Source: Sphingobacterium sp. PCS056 (GTDB lineage Bacteria; Bacteroidota; Bacteroidia; Sphingobacteriales; Sphingobacteriaceae). Taken from it: a stretch of 64,000 nucleotides of DNA. The stretch lies in NCBI RefSeq assembly GCF_023273895.1, contig NZ_CP096883.1, forward strand, positions 3,224,001 to 3,288,000, given 5' to 3'. The notes under the pieces were generated by a model that saw nothing but the letters and a program-made list of their open reading frames with translations, searched no databases and was not told the DNA's origin. How positions within the stretch are numbered: the stretch's first letter is position 1; every line of letters begins with the position of its first letter. The translations under genes and the position numbers were made by a program. Shown in pieces: positions 45,181 to 54,257 of the stretch.

Positions 45181-45218
45181 AAAAAAAGGAATGCAAATTG
45201 ACTTGCATTCCTTTTTTT
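45181..45218. terminator. Strong bidirectional terminator
   Basis: 16-bp perfect arms AAAAAAAGGAATGCAA/TTGCATTCCTTTTTTT (45181-45196, 45203-45218) with a 6-nt loop; runs of A and T on both sides. It ends the acidic protein gene 30 bp upstream on the minus strand. Confidence 0.88.
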
Positions 45219-45250
45219 AGATGAATATCTAAATCAAGATATTGTTTTTT

Positions 45251-45652
45251 CTATAAGAAATTGCCATCATTATCTTCTTCTTCAAGACCATCTTCTTCGA
45301 TGTCGCGATCGTCATCGTCAAAAACTTCTTCCTCAGGATCACCCTCTAACAGATCTTCCTTTGGATTGTCTATTTCTAATTCATCCTCCTCGGGATTTAA
45401 TTTATCACTGTCTGGATCTACTCGATCGATTAAGCCATCTTCTTGATTTTCTCGCTCTATTGCTTCGTGTTCCGCATTGCCAACTTCTTGAAGAGGATCA
45501 TATTGTCTGGAGTCTTTCAATTGATTTTCAGATCGGTAATCTTGTTCCGATAGATTATTTTGTTTTGGAACAATGCTGTTACTATTTTCTAATATTACGC
45601 ACATAAGCAGGCCTAGTCTGTTTTTTGTGTTGTTTTTTTCAATTGTGATCAT
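45251..45652 (-). CDS. Highly acidic low-complexity protein A (133 aa)
   Basis: After a short N-terminal block with the motif GLLMCVILEN (residues 14-23) the chain turns into an Asp/Glu-rich region with almost no hydrophobic residues, likely disordered, ending EDGLEEEDNDGNFL. The shared start with the protein encoded at 45780-46235 (GLxxxxVILEN after a Lys/Asn/Thr stretch) shows they are paralogues. No known domain is visible. Roles to consider are binding of cations or polyamines or a secreted or surface polyanion, all unproven. No signal peptide is clear. Confidence 0.65.
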   Translation of the reverse strand: MITIEKNNTKNRLGLLMCVILENSNSIVPKQNNLSEQDYRSENQLKDSRQYDPLQEVGNAEHEAIERENQEDGLIDRVDPDSDKLNPEEDELEIDNPKEDLLEGDPEEEVFDDDDRDIEEDGLEEEDNDGNFL

Positions 45653-45779
45653 ATTTTGAATTTAAGGAATGGAATTTAAGATAAAGAGTAGGCTCTGCCA
45701 GCGTGTTTGTCACTTATTTAACGAGCTGGTTAGAATAGGGAATGCTGTAATTTTAATAATTACTTTACCCATTGTTGTG

Positions 45780-46235
45780 TTATTCTAATTCAGTATCCTC
45801 TTTATCATTAATTTCTACTTCATCGATATCCTCTTGCTCAGGCAATTCTAGCGGCTCTTCTCTTGTGAGATCATCATCTTCCTCCATTGGAAGTTCTTCT
45901 TGGGGCTCACCTTGTTCTATTTCATCTTGATCTTCATCGGGAAATTCTACTGGATCTTCTGTATCTAATTCGCTATTTTTTGAAATATTTTGTGTTGATT
46001 CTTGTCCATTGGATGGTGTATCCTCATCTTCATCCTCTGGTACAAAATTTGGATCTTCTAATTCTGGATCAGGATTCTCAGCAGGATTTTCTGCCTGTTT
46101 TTGCTCGCGTAAATCATTCGGATTTTTTGGCGAACCATCAGGATTGTTGATTTGTGACTGATCGGCATTTTCCAATATTACTGCAACAATAAAACCTAGT
46201 CCTGTTGTAGTGGTATTTTTTTGTTGTTTCATCAT
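45780..46235 (-). CDS. Highly acidic low-complexity protein B (151 aa)
   Basis: The start is set at 46235 (MMKQQKNTTTTGLGFIVAVI), where AAGGAC lies upstream and the motif shared with protein A begins; the longer frame from 46301 adds unrelated residues. The tail is rich in Glu, Asp, Pro and Gln (ENPDPELEDPNFVPEDEDED) and probably disordered. It lies about 130 bp upstream of protein A and about 110 bp downstream of the arginine decarboxylase on the same strand. The short hydrophobic block GLGFIVAVILEN is the only segment that could contact a membrane or partner. Confidence 0.65.
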   Translation of the reverse strand: MMKQQKNTTTTGLGFIVAVILENADQSQINNPDGSPKNPNDLREQKQAENPAENPDPELEDPNFVPEDEDEDTPSNGQESTQNISKNSELDTEDPVEFPDEDQDEIEQGEPQEELPMEEDDDLTREEPLELPEQEDIDEVEINDKEDTELE

Positions 46236-46343
46236 AACTGTCCTTTTTAAATTAATCAATGTATAGAAAGAACAGTCGACATGCTGTAATAGTTGTTCCA
46301 ATAAATACCTGAAATAAATGAATTAGTACGTCGGTGTATTGAT

Positions 46344-47726
46344 CTATTTTTGATAACCCAATATTTTTAAAAGATGATGGCTTGTTTGCTTTTCAGAAAA
46401 GACAGTATATTGTAGATCTTCATGATCATCCCGATCAATGATGATATGTTTTGGTGATGGAATCAAACAATGATTTATTCCGCCAAAACCACTAAGAGCT
46501 TCTTGGTATGCACCTGTATGTAGGAAGGTGATATATTGTTCATTGTCGGTATCTGGCAACATTACATATCCGCGATCAATCGTGTTTGGATAGTAATCGG
46601 CACTGTCACATGTCAATCCGCCTAGCACATAGGGTTTATAATTTTGTTTTAAATTATTGATAGGAAATACGGGATATTCCTGATGAATAGCCCATGTATC
46701 TGGCAAATGGGTAATAAAAGAACCATCAATAATAGCCCAATCTACACGGTCACCTTGTTTTTTTTCATTTATTTTGAAAATTGTAGCTGTTGCTTCTGCT
46801 ACCGTATATTTTCCAAATTCGGTAATGATGTCTGGTTCCTGAACGCCTTCTTCTAGACAGATGTTTTGAATGGTAGATATAAGCTGTCGGACTAAAAGTG
46901 ATAGATCAATGTTGTCATTTAGTGAGCTTCGAAAGGGCATACCGCCTCCGATATCTAATGTCGTTAATTGTGGATTTATCCTTTTAAATCGGCAGTAAAA
47001 TCGGATAACTTCTTCTAATACATTCCAATATTCATTTCCTGTATTCAATCCTTTTTCATTAAAGAAATGTAACGTGGTGACGGACACCTGCCCGTTTGCT
47101 TTTATATAATCATGATAGTGACTCATGATATTATCGGGTGATAGCCCAAATCTCGACTCATGAGGATAGGTCTGTAGAAAACTCAGGTTTATTCTAATTC
47201 CTATAGTTAAGTTAGTGGTGTTACTCAGATTTTCAAGATAATGTAAAAGTTCACTTTTACTATCGATGATAGGCATGACAGAACAATGGTCTTGCTGAAT
47301 CAAGGATAATATTCCAGCTTGATAATCAGAGGTCTTATAGCCATTGCAAATTATTTTTGTACTTTTTTTAATATTTCCATCTTCTATTAAAGATTTGATT
47401 AAATCGATATCATAAGCTGATGAGATTTCAACGCCTATATTGGATTGAATAGCTTTTTGTAGTATATGCCTAAAATGAGAACTTTTTGTACAATAATAGT
47501 ACATATAACTGCCCTGATAGTTCGTTTTTTGTATGGCTTCTTTGAAATATAACTTCATCTCATTTATCTTTTCTTCAATAGTAGGAAGAAACGTAAATCG
47601 TAAAGGGGTTCCATAGTCTTTTGATAATCTGAGTAAGTCAATATCTCTATAAAATAATTTAAAATCTTTTATATCGAACTCGTCAGGTAGATCGATCACT
47701 TCGTGGATCAATAGTTGTTCTTTCAT
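46344..47726 (-). CDS. Arginine decarboxylase-like PLP enzyme (fold type III)
   Basis: A 460-aa protein with the alanine-racemase-fold barrel: the PLP lysine is in MYYYCTKSSHF (near residue 80), the phosphate loop is LDIGGGMPF, EFGKYTVAEA stands in the place of the EPGR-type block, and the catalytic cysteine segment is LGGLTCDSADYY. Family members in Bacteroidota of this length are annotated as SpeA-like arginine decarboxylases, forming agmatine for polyamine synthesis; ornithine or diaminopimelate as substrate cannot be excluded. It is cytosolic and sits upstream of two acidic protein genes. Confidence 0.82.
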   Translation of the reverse strand: MKEQLLIHEVIDLPDEFDIKDFKLFYRDIDLLRLSKDYGTPLRFTFLPTIEEKINEMKLYFKEAIQKTNYQGSYMYYYCTKSSHFRHILQKAIQSNIGVEISSAYDIDLIKSLIEDGNIKKSTKIICNGYKTSDYQAGILSLIQQDHCSVMPIIDSKSELLHYLENLSNTTNLTIGIRINLSFLQTYPHESRFGLSPDNIMSHYHDYIKANGQVSVTTLHFFNEKGLNTGNEYWNVLEEVIRFYCRFKRINPQLTTLDIGGGMPFRSSLNDNIDLSLLVRQLISTIQNICLEEGVQEPDIITEFGKYTVAEATATIFKINEKKQGDRVDWAIIDGSFITHLPDTWAIHQEYPVFPINNLKQNYKPYVLGGLTCDSADYYPNTIDRGYVMLPDTDNEQYITFLHTGAYQEALSGFGGINHCLIPSPKHIIIDRDDHEDLQYTVFSEKQTSHHLLKILGYQK

Positions 47727-47912
47727 TCACCAATGCCTGTTTTAATAAAAATAATGCGAAGATATCATTATTGTGATCTTACATTAAGGTAGTAAATGTA
47801 TAATAAATAGTGTTTTTCGAGGTTGTGCTCTAGACTATCAATAAAACTTGTTTGATCCGCTAAAAAAATGAAATATTTATTGTAATATTCCTATTAGTGA
47901 GAAAAAAAATAT

Positions 47913-48041
47913 TATGTTTGTTTGAAAATAAGATTAAGCATCACTTTGTAAGGTCTTGTAAGATTTGATAATACCAAAACCATTATAGGAAAGATCCATT
48001 TTATATCGCTATAGATTTAATATCTGTAGCGATTCTTTTTT
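47913..48041 (+). ncRNA. Candidate small RNA: promoter box plus orphan terminator
   Basis: TATGTTTG at 47913-47920 matches TAnnTTTG. About 85 bp further, a hairpin (arms 48005-48016 and 48022-48033, one G-U pair, 5-nt loop) is followed by TCTTTTTT. No + strand gene precedes the hairpin for more than 3 kb, so an orphan transcript of about 110 nt would explain it. A leader with attenuator for the sigma gene at 48238 is the main alternative. No RNA family was recognised. Confidence 0.35.
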
Positions 48042-48217
48042 GATTATAATTTCTGAGCAACTCTTCTTTTTGATATTTGCTTTAAATAACCTTTGACTCA
48101 TGTGCATGCAGCTGATGTTTGCAAACTGGTTCATCACTTTTCTCAGATCCATACGATGAATTTAGTCGCGTATCGGATATTTATATCTATTATTTGGAAT
48201 AAATCTAAATAATATGT

Positions 48218-48225
48218 TATCTTAG
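48218..48225 (+). promoter_or_regulatory. Possible -7 box of sigma gene 3
   Basis: TATCTTAG differs at one place from TAnnTTTG and lies 12 nt before the ATG at 48238, close to the arrangement at the other two FecI-like sigma genes. Confidence 0.4.
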
Positions 48226-48237
48226 CGACCTTGAAAA

Positions 48238-48792
48238 ATGAAAACGCACTGGGTCAATATTACAAAAGGGGATAAGGAAAGTTTCTTTATCATTTATGAT
48301 ACACTGTATAGGTCTTTGTTTCAATACGGGATGGTTATTGCCAAGGATAGAGAAGTTGTTAAGGAAGCAATCCATATTTTATTTTATGAGTTGTGGGAAA
48401 AGCATGAGCGTCTTCCGGTCGATATTAGTGATCCTAAATATTATCTTTTTGTCTGGCTCAAGCGTATTATTTTTCGACAACTAAAAGCCCAGGAAATTTG
48501 TTTTGAGAGCTTACTGGAAGAACCTTATGAGGAATCTGTAGAGACTCAAAAAATTAGAATTGAGGAAATGATGGAAAGAGAGCGACATATCCATGCCGCT
48601 ATGGCTAGGCTGACCAAAAAGCAACGCCACTATATTGAATTGAAATATTTCTACAATAAGTCTTACGACGAAATTGCTATTTCCGAAAATGCTGCTGTCC
48701 GAACAGTATATAATGTCATTTATGAAGCTATAAAGAGTCTTAAGAGTCATTTAACAGTGATTTTAATTCTTATTTTAAATTATTATAAATAA
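48238..48792 (+). CDS. ECF RNA polymerase sigma factor (FecI-like)
   Basis: A 184-aa sigma factor: region 2 (KGDKESFFIIYDTLYRSLF; KEAIHILFYELWEKHERLP; YYLFVWLKRIIFRQLK) and region 4 (LTKKQRHYIELKYFYNKSYD; NAAVRTVYNVIYEAIKSLK), with a hydrophobic tail. It is followed after 53 bp by a FecR gene and an STN-domain receptor gene, so it should turn on this receptor operon upon ligand binding at the cell surface. Confidence 0.92.
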   Translation: MKTHWVNITKGDKESFFIIYDTLYRSLFQYGMVIAKDREVVKEAIHILFYELWEKHERLPVDISDPKYYLFVWLKRIIFRQLKAQEICFESLLEEPYEESVETQKIRIEEMMERERHIHAAMARLTKKQRHYIELKYFYNKSYDEIAISENAAVRTVYNVIYEAIKSLKSHLTVILILILNYYK

Positions 48793-48845
48793 AATAGGTA
48801 AAAATCAGGTATTTCATGCACTACTCTTAAAATGCATGAAAAATA

Positions 48846-49838
48846 ATGGATAACCCTACTCTTGAAAAATTGATCTGTGATCCTTCCTTTGTTGAATATT
48901 GTCTGGATCGTGAATCAGAGAATGTTACTTATTGGAAAACCTGGATTGAGGAAAATCCGCAATACGAAGACTTAACAATAGCAAGTAAGGCCTTAGTTTT
49001 ACAGCTCCAGGCCATGCCATCTGAGGACGAAATCGCAATGGCAAGACGGCGTCTTTATCAAGCGATCGATGAAGTTAAGGTAAATCGAAAAATTCTGTTT
49101 CGGAAATGGTTTCCCTACGCTGCTGCGTGTGTACTGCTTTTGGGTTTGTCCATCTTTTTGTTTCAGCAAAGTCCGGATATGCTGCAGAGCCCCTCGCCTA
49201 AAGTCGCTGTTGTAAAACAATACGTTCCCGCCGGTAAGTACATGAATGTGCAACTGACTGATGGAACAAAAGTACGATTAGGGCCTACTTCTACACTCGA
49301 CTATCCTCAGCAGTTTGCAGCGAGCGAGCGAAAAGTGAGGCTCAAAGGTGAGGCTTTTTTTGATGTAGCTCATCGTAAAGACCAGCCCTTTACCATCGAG
49401 ACAGGTGAATTTCAGGTTAAAGTCTTGGGAACCTCATTTAATATTCATGCTTTTGAAGAGGACAAGGTAGCAAAGATTGCCCTGTTTACTGGTAAAGTGG
49501 AAATCTTTAATAATAGCATGCGCCTGATCATCTTACCTGGACAGGCATTTGTATATGACAAAGTGTTGGACAAATATACTATAGAATCTTTTGATCAGGG
49601 ACAAGAACGAGAGACGATGAATGGAGTACTGCACTTTAATCATGCTACTTATTCGGATATTGGCCAACAATTGGCTCGTAAATATGGCATTTCTTTTCAG
49701 GCTGATGCAGATGTAGATCTTGATTTTTCTGGAACTATAGCGCATGAAAATCTGGATCAGGTATTGGATAAATTGACTTTAACCACCTCATACCGCTTCT
49801 TTCTTGAATCTAACACCTTAATTGCTCATAAAAAATAA
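48846..49838 (+). CDS. FecR-family anti-sigma factor
   Basis: A 330-aa protein with a cytosolic N-terminus, one membrane span near residues 86-105 (WFPYAAACVLLLGLSIFLF), the FecR domain (YVPAGKYMNVQLTDGTKVRL; GEAFFDVAHRKDQPFTIETG; VLGTSFNIHAF) and a DUF4974-like end (HATYSDIGQQLARKYGISFQ). It controls the sigma factor upstream and should contact the STN domain of the receptor whose gene begins one base after its stop. Confidence 0.92.
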   Translation: MDNPTLEKLICDPSFVEYCLDRESENVTYWKTWIEENPQYEDLTIASKALVLQLQAMPSEDEIAMARRRLYQAIDEVKVNRKILFRKWFPYAAACVLLLGLSIFLFQQSPDMLQSPSPKVAVVKQYVPAGKYMNVQLTDGTKVRLGPTSTLDYPQQFAASERKVRLKGEAFFDVAHRKDQPFTIETGEFQVKVLGTSFNIHAFEEDKVAKIALFTGKVEIFNNSMRLIILPGQAFVYDKVLDKYTIESFDQGQERETMNGVLHFNHATYSDIGQQLARKYGISFQADADVDLDFSGTIAHENLDQVLDKLTLTTSYRFFLESNTLIAHKK

Positions 49839-49839
49839 T

Positions 49840-52800
49840 ATGAAAAAAAATAATAGACTCAGCGCGATCTGGGTTCGTTCTTTATTTCTTGGTATCGCTT
49901 TTACCTATCATGGACTACCGGTATCGGCACAACAGCTCCATATTGAAAGTAAAAGCCAGTCGCTTAAATCCATTATGCAACAGATCGAGAAACAATCGGG
50001 CTATAGCTTTCTTTATGATGAGAAAACCATCAATCTCAACCGGAAGGTTTCACTACAAATGACTGGTTCACTGACTCAGATCTTACAAAGTCTGGAACAG
50101 CAGACTTATCTACAGCTGAGGTTGTCAGGAAGAAATATCTTAATCAACAATGGCTCTGTAGGTGTTCTGACCGGGAAAGTGACCGATGAAACGGGATTGC
50201 CCTTATCCTTGGTTTCGGTGTTTTTTAAAGAACTAAACCAATATTTTTTGACAGAGCAAGATGGTTCTTTTCGGTTCCAGTTTCCAGCACATCGCCTGAA
50301 ATCTGCTGAGGTCAGGTTTTCGATGATCGGAAGGCAGGGCATTACGCTTAACGTAGCGCTGGATAAACAGCAGACAGGAATACCCACTGTTACTTTACCG
50401 TTATTAAGCGTGGGCCTCGATGAAATTACGGTTAGCCCTCGTACGAATCAAAATTTAGAAAGTAATAGTTCACTTTATATTAATCGGGAGGTTATTGAAC
50501 AGTCCGGAGCGCTTAGTCTCAACGATTTATTGAGTTTGGTACCTGGCCAGAAGATCGCTGCTCCATCTTTACAGCAGGTACAACAGGCTAATCTACGTAG
50601 TGCTTCATTCGGTACAAATTCTTTGGGCACCAAAGATCCTTTTTCATTGAATAATTCTTTTGGAATTGCTTTGATTATGGATGGAATCGCGCTGTCCAAT
50701 AATGCCAATATGCAGACGCTCAATCCAGGAATCAGCGGTATGGGGAATTCTTATGTAGGTGGTAATATATCTGGTTTAATGGGGAGTGAAGACCGTCTTG
50801 ACCGTTATACTGGTGATTATACATTTGGAGGGGTGGATTTACGTCAGATTGCAACGGATAACATTGAAAGTGTTGAAATAGTGGCTGGTATCTCTTCGGC
50901 AAAATATGGAGATATGACCAATGGGGCTGTGATCATCAATCGGATTGCTGGTGCAACTCCTTTCAATTTTAATATGCAACTTCGTGATAATGCAACTGTA
51001 TATGGACTAACGAAAGGTTTTCAAACTAAAAAGTGGGGTGCTTTTACGGTAGGCGGTAATTTTACACGTTCGTATAATGATAACCGTGATAAGCTCAAAT
51101 CGTATGACCGTGTTGGAAGCAATTTAATATGGAGTACAGCAGCTGGTCAAGATCGTGCTTTTACCAATACATTTACTGCTGATTACGGTCGCAATCTGGA
51201 CAATGTACGTCGTGACCCAGATGATCCTACTGCAACACTTCTGCGCTATAGGGCCTATAATTTTTCTGTTGGTAATCGGACCAATTACAGAATCGACAAC
51301 AGTTTTCTGACTAATATTGGTTTTAATGTGCGTTATAGTGAGACTTATCAGAATACCTATAAAGAGCAATTCATGAATAATACCTACATCATCTATACCG
51401 ATGCGACGGATGTAGGGGTAACAAATGGAAAATATGCTTCTGGTATCTATACAGCAGTGACCAATCTGGAAGGCAAACCTGTTGATTTTACGGCTAGACT
51501 GGATTTGAATGGTAGTTTCCATACTGGTGGTATTTTACACCAATTGAATTTTGGTTCTTCATACAATTTTTCAAAGAATAAGGGGCGAGGGCAGATCGTA
51601 GATCCTACACGACCTCGAAATAATACTTCAACTGCAAATGGAGATAACCGTTCTGAACGATATTATGATTATTCACGTATCCATGCCCAAAATCAGATTG
51701 GATTCTACGCCGAAGATGTTTTTAGAACAACTATAGCAGATCGCAATCTGCATGTACGGATAGGAACGCGGTTGGATCTGTTTGAAGGTTATGCTACATT
51801 TTCACCACGTACGAATATCAATTATGAAATCACTCCGGATCTGCGCATTGGTTTAGCTTATGGATGGGGTAGTAAAGCTCCCGCATTGGCTCAGTTATAT
51901 CCTGGTCCAGTATTCTATGAAATCCCGCTATATCAACGCACTGCAGTAAAAGATAATGGTGCTGTGGATGAAGCAAATAGTTTATACTTATTATATGTAG
52001 ATAAGTTTACTCCTGACAATAGCAAATTGAAACCTGCACTTTCTGAGCAGTTGGAGTTATCGTTGTCCTATGAACATCGCGGATTTAGAGGGGGCTTGAA
52101 TGTTTACAGTAAACGCAATTATCGGGATATATATAGCGAAATGTCTTTTAGCTCAATCTTATTGGGTAACTACATAGACAATCCGGATCAAGAAGCTGAG
52201 TTGCCCTATGTGATCGACGGTCAAAAGCGTCATCGCCTGTCCCGCTATAATTTTGTTAATGGGAAAACGACTAAAAACCAAGGTATAGAGGTCATGTTAT
52301 CCACTCCAAAATGGACGGCGATAGCGACTTCATTTAATCTGCGCGGCGGTATAACCAAATCTATCTATAACCCAGTTCAAAATTGGTTATCGGTAACCAA
52401 TAACACCAATAATCCAAATTATGCTGTAACCGGTTTATATCCTGTATTTGAGCGCAGCAGCTGGACCAGTAATGCTGCACTTACTTCGAGTACCCATATT
52501 CCAAAGGCTAAACTCTTATTAAATTTTACTACGGAATTTAATATTTTGAATAAAACCAATACACGTGCTACGGACGGTATCCCGATCGGATATTTTACGC
52601 AGGACGGAAGATATTATGAGATTGATAATTTTGATAAAGAAAATGTCGACTATGCACATCTGCTTCGTCCGATCGAGGAAATAAACAATCAAAATCAGCC
52701 AGGTGTATACACCAATTTTCATCTCAACTTATCAAAAGAAATTAGTAAACGACTGACCCTAGCTTTTCATGTTTACAATGTATTTAATTATCGCCCGCAA

Positions 52801-52878
52801 TATAAACGATCGGATAGTGCGATGGTCATTCCTAATGGTAAACCAAGTTATGGTGCTCAAGTAAGACTTAAACTTTAA
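49840..52878 (+). CDS. TonB-dependent outer-membrane receptor with STN signalling domain
   Basis: The start at 49840 (MKKNNRLSAIWVRSLFLGIA) is chosen over 49822 because it avoids overlap with the FecR gene and begins the signal peptide. The 1012-aa product has an STN domain at about residues 35-105 (QSLKSIMQQIEKQSGYSFLY), a carboxypeptidase-regulatory-like domain (VLTGKVTDETGLPLSLVSV), a plug (LSLNDLLSLVPGQKI; NIESVEIVAGISSAKYGDMT) and a barrel. It is a receptor without a SusD gene next to it; its partner is the DUF4876 lipoprotein encoded 4 bp downstream. The ligand is unknown. Confidence 0.93.
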   Translation: MKKNNRLSAIWVRSLFLGIAFTYHGLPVSAQQLHIESKSQSLKSIMQQIEKQSGYSFLYDEKTINLNRKVSLQMTGSLTQILQSLEQQTYLQLRLSGRNILINNGSVGVLTGKVTDETGLPLSLVSVFFKELNQYFLTEQDGSFRFQFPAHRLKSAEVRFSMIGRQGITLNVALDKQQTGIPTVTLPLLSVGLDEITVSPRTNQNLESNSSLYINREVIEQSGALSLNDLLSLVPGQKIAAPSLQQVQQANLRSASFGTNSLGTKDPFSLNNSFGIALIMDGIALSNNANMQTLNPGISGMGNSYVGGNISGLMGSEDRLDRYTGDYTFGGVDLRQIATDNIESVEIVAGISSAKYGDMTNGAVIINRIAGATPFNFNMQLRDNATVYGLTKGFQTKKWGAFTVGGNFTRSYNDNRDKLKSYDRVGSNLIWSTAAGQDRAFTNTFTADYGRNLDNVRRDPDDPTATLLRYRAYNFSVGNRTNYRIDNSFLTNIGFNVRYSETYQNTYKEQFMNNTYIIYTDATDVGVTNGKYASGIYTAVTNLEGKPVDFTARLDLNGSFHTGGILHQLNFGSSYNFSKNKGRGQIVDPTRPRNNTSTANGDNRSERYYDYSRIHAQNQIGFYAEDVFRTTIADRNLHVRIGTRLDLFEGYATFSPRTNINYEITPDLRIGLAYGWGSKAPALAQLYPGPVFYEIPLYQRTAVKDNGAVDEANSLYLLYVDKFTPDNSKLKPALSEQLELSLSYEHRGFRGGLNVYSKRNYRDIYSEMSFSSILLGNYIDNPDQEAELPYVIDGQKRHRLSRYNFVNGKTTKNQGIEVMLSTPKWTAIATSFNLRGGITKSIYNPVQNWLSVTNNTNNPNYAVTGLYPVFERSSWTSNAALTSSTHIPKAKLLLNFTTEFNILNKTNTRATDGIPIGYFTQDGRYYEIDNFDKENVDYAHLLRPIEEINNQNQPGVYTNFHLNLSKEISKRLTLAFHVYNVFNYRPQYKRSDSAMVIPNGKPSYGAQVRLKL

Positions 52879-52882
52879 GCAT

Positions 52883-54226
52883 ATGAAATTACAACAATAT
52901 TTAATGCTGATGATCATTTTTATGGGGTCATTGAGCAGCTGTCAGAAAGAATTATTGCCCAATAATGGTCCTGTGGATGTTACAGTCAACATTACTTATG
53001 AAAGCGAGGAGTATCAAGAGAAATTACCTGTAGACACCATCACGGTTAATATCTATTCGTTGAAAGGGAAAAAGATATACAGCGCCCAAACTGATGCTGA
53101 GGGTCATATTAAGTTTCCACAGCTTGCTCCTAATACCTATAGGATACAAGCTGTGATCAGCTTTAAGGTCGATTTGTTTAATCAATTGCTGGATCGGCAA
53201 GAGGATTTTGATATCACCTTTAGTTCGGAGATCAAAGAGATTATGGTCGGTAGGGAAATAGATCATCACTGGGATCTGTCCTTGGTGAGTGGCAATTTCA
53301 ATCCAAATGGCTTGGTGATCAAACAGATCTATTATGCGGGTTCGCATGCGACTTTGGGTGCAAGTTTCCGAGATCAATTTATTGAAATCTTTAATAATTC
53401 GGACCAGATCCAGTATGCTGATAGTTTGTGCATTGCTGAGGCATATGGAGCAAATAATAGAAACGCGATCTATACGTATCAAGCGAATAGTAAACAGTAC
53501 GATTGGAGTAAATCATATGGAATGCCTACCAATATCAAGGCGAATTCGGACTATGTATATGCGCAAACTATACTCCGCTTGCCAGGTCAAGGTCAGGATT
53601 ATCCGATCGCTCCTGGTCAAAGTATTGTTATAGCGGCTACGGCAACCAATCATAAAGCGCCTTATGAGGGAGCTGATGGAAAAGTAATCGCTGTTCAGGA
53701 TCCAAGTTTAACAGTCGACTTGAGCAAGGCAGATTTTGAAGCTTACTATGCACCTTATATCGGTACAACAAGGCCTTTGGCATCTGATGTGGATAATCCC
53801 AATGTGCCGAATGTGGAGGTAATCCGACGGGGAAGTGGTGCCGATTTGATCATGAGCCAGACGGCACAACAAAGCTGGTTTATCTTTCGATCTGATGCTA
53901 TGGGACCTGAAGCAAATTGGAAGGGTTACGGATTGCCTTATGCGGATGGTCAGGTTAATAATTCCAAAGCATATATACAGGTGCCCGTTGATGTGATCTT
54001 GGATGCAGTGGAACTACAGTCTTCCACTTCAACGCAATATCCAAAGCGATTTTCTGCTCAAAATGATGCGGGATGGATTGCTGTGGATGGTGGAGCTCGT
54101 TCCTCAAATGCTGTCATTCGGAAAACCAAATCAGTGGTCAATGGAAGAAGAGTGCTGCAGGATTCTAATAATTCTAAGGATGATTTTGTTTCCATAAAAG
54201 CAAACCCAAAGGGTTTTGCAGATTAG
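52883..54226 (+). CDS. DUF4876-family lipoprotein
   Basis: A 447-aa lipoprotein (signal peptide ending LSSCQ, residues 15-20). The N-terminal 110 residues form a beta-rich carboxypeptidase-regulatory-like domain (VNIYSLKGKKIYSAQTDAEG). The remainder (FIEIFNNSDQIQYADSLCIA; PIAPGQSIVIAATATNH) is a lamin-tail-like fold rich in Tyr and Trp. I assign DUF4876 from memory of the family. It probably sits on the outer membrane as the surface partner of the receptor encoded just upstream, in the position SusD occupies elsewhere. Confidence 0.75.
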   Translation: MKLQQYLMLMIIFMGSLSSCQKELLPNNGPVDVTVNITYESEEYQEKLPVDTITVNIYSLKGKKIYSAQTDAEGHIKFPQLAPNTYRIQAVISFKVDLFNQLLDRQEDFDITFSSEIKEIMVGREIDHHWDLSLVSGNFNPNGLVIKQIYYAGSHATLGASFRDQFIEIFNNSDQIQYADSLCIAEAYGANNRNAIYTYQANSKQYDWSKSYGMPTNIKANSDYVYAQTILRLPGQGQDYPIAPGQSIVIAATATNHKAPYEGADGKVIAVQDPSLTVDLSKADFEAYYAPYIGTTRPLASDVDNPNVPNVEVIRRGSGADLIMSQTAQQSWFIFRSDAMGPEANWKGYGLPYADGQVNNSKAYIQVPVDVILDAVELQSSTSTQYPKRFSAQNDAGWIAVDGGARSSNAVIRKTKSVVNGRRVLQDSNNSKDDFVSIKANPKGFAD

Positions 54227-54257
54227 ATCAGGTACTTGATTAAAATTAATACAATTC

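Noticed and set aside
45261..45606. Open + strand frames rich in Ser and Leu opposite the acidic protein gene
   Set aside because: They are complements of repeated Asp/Glu codons of the gene on the other strand; low-complexity shadows.
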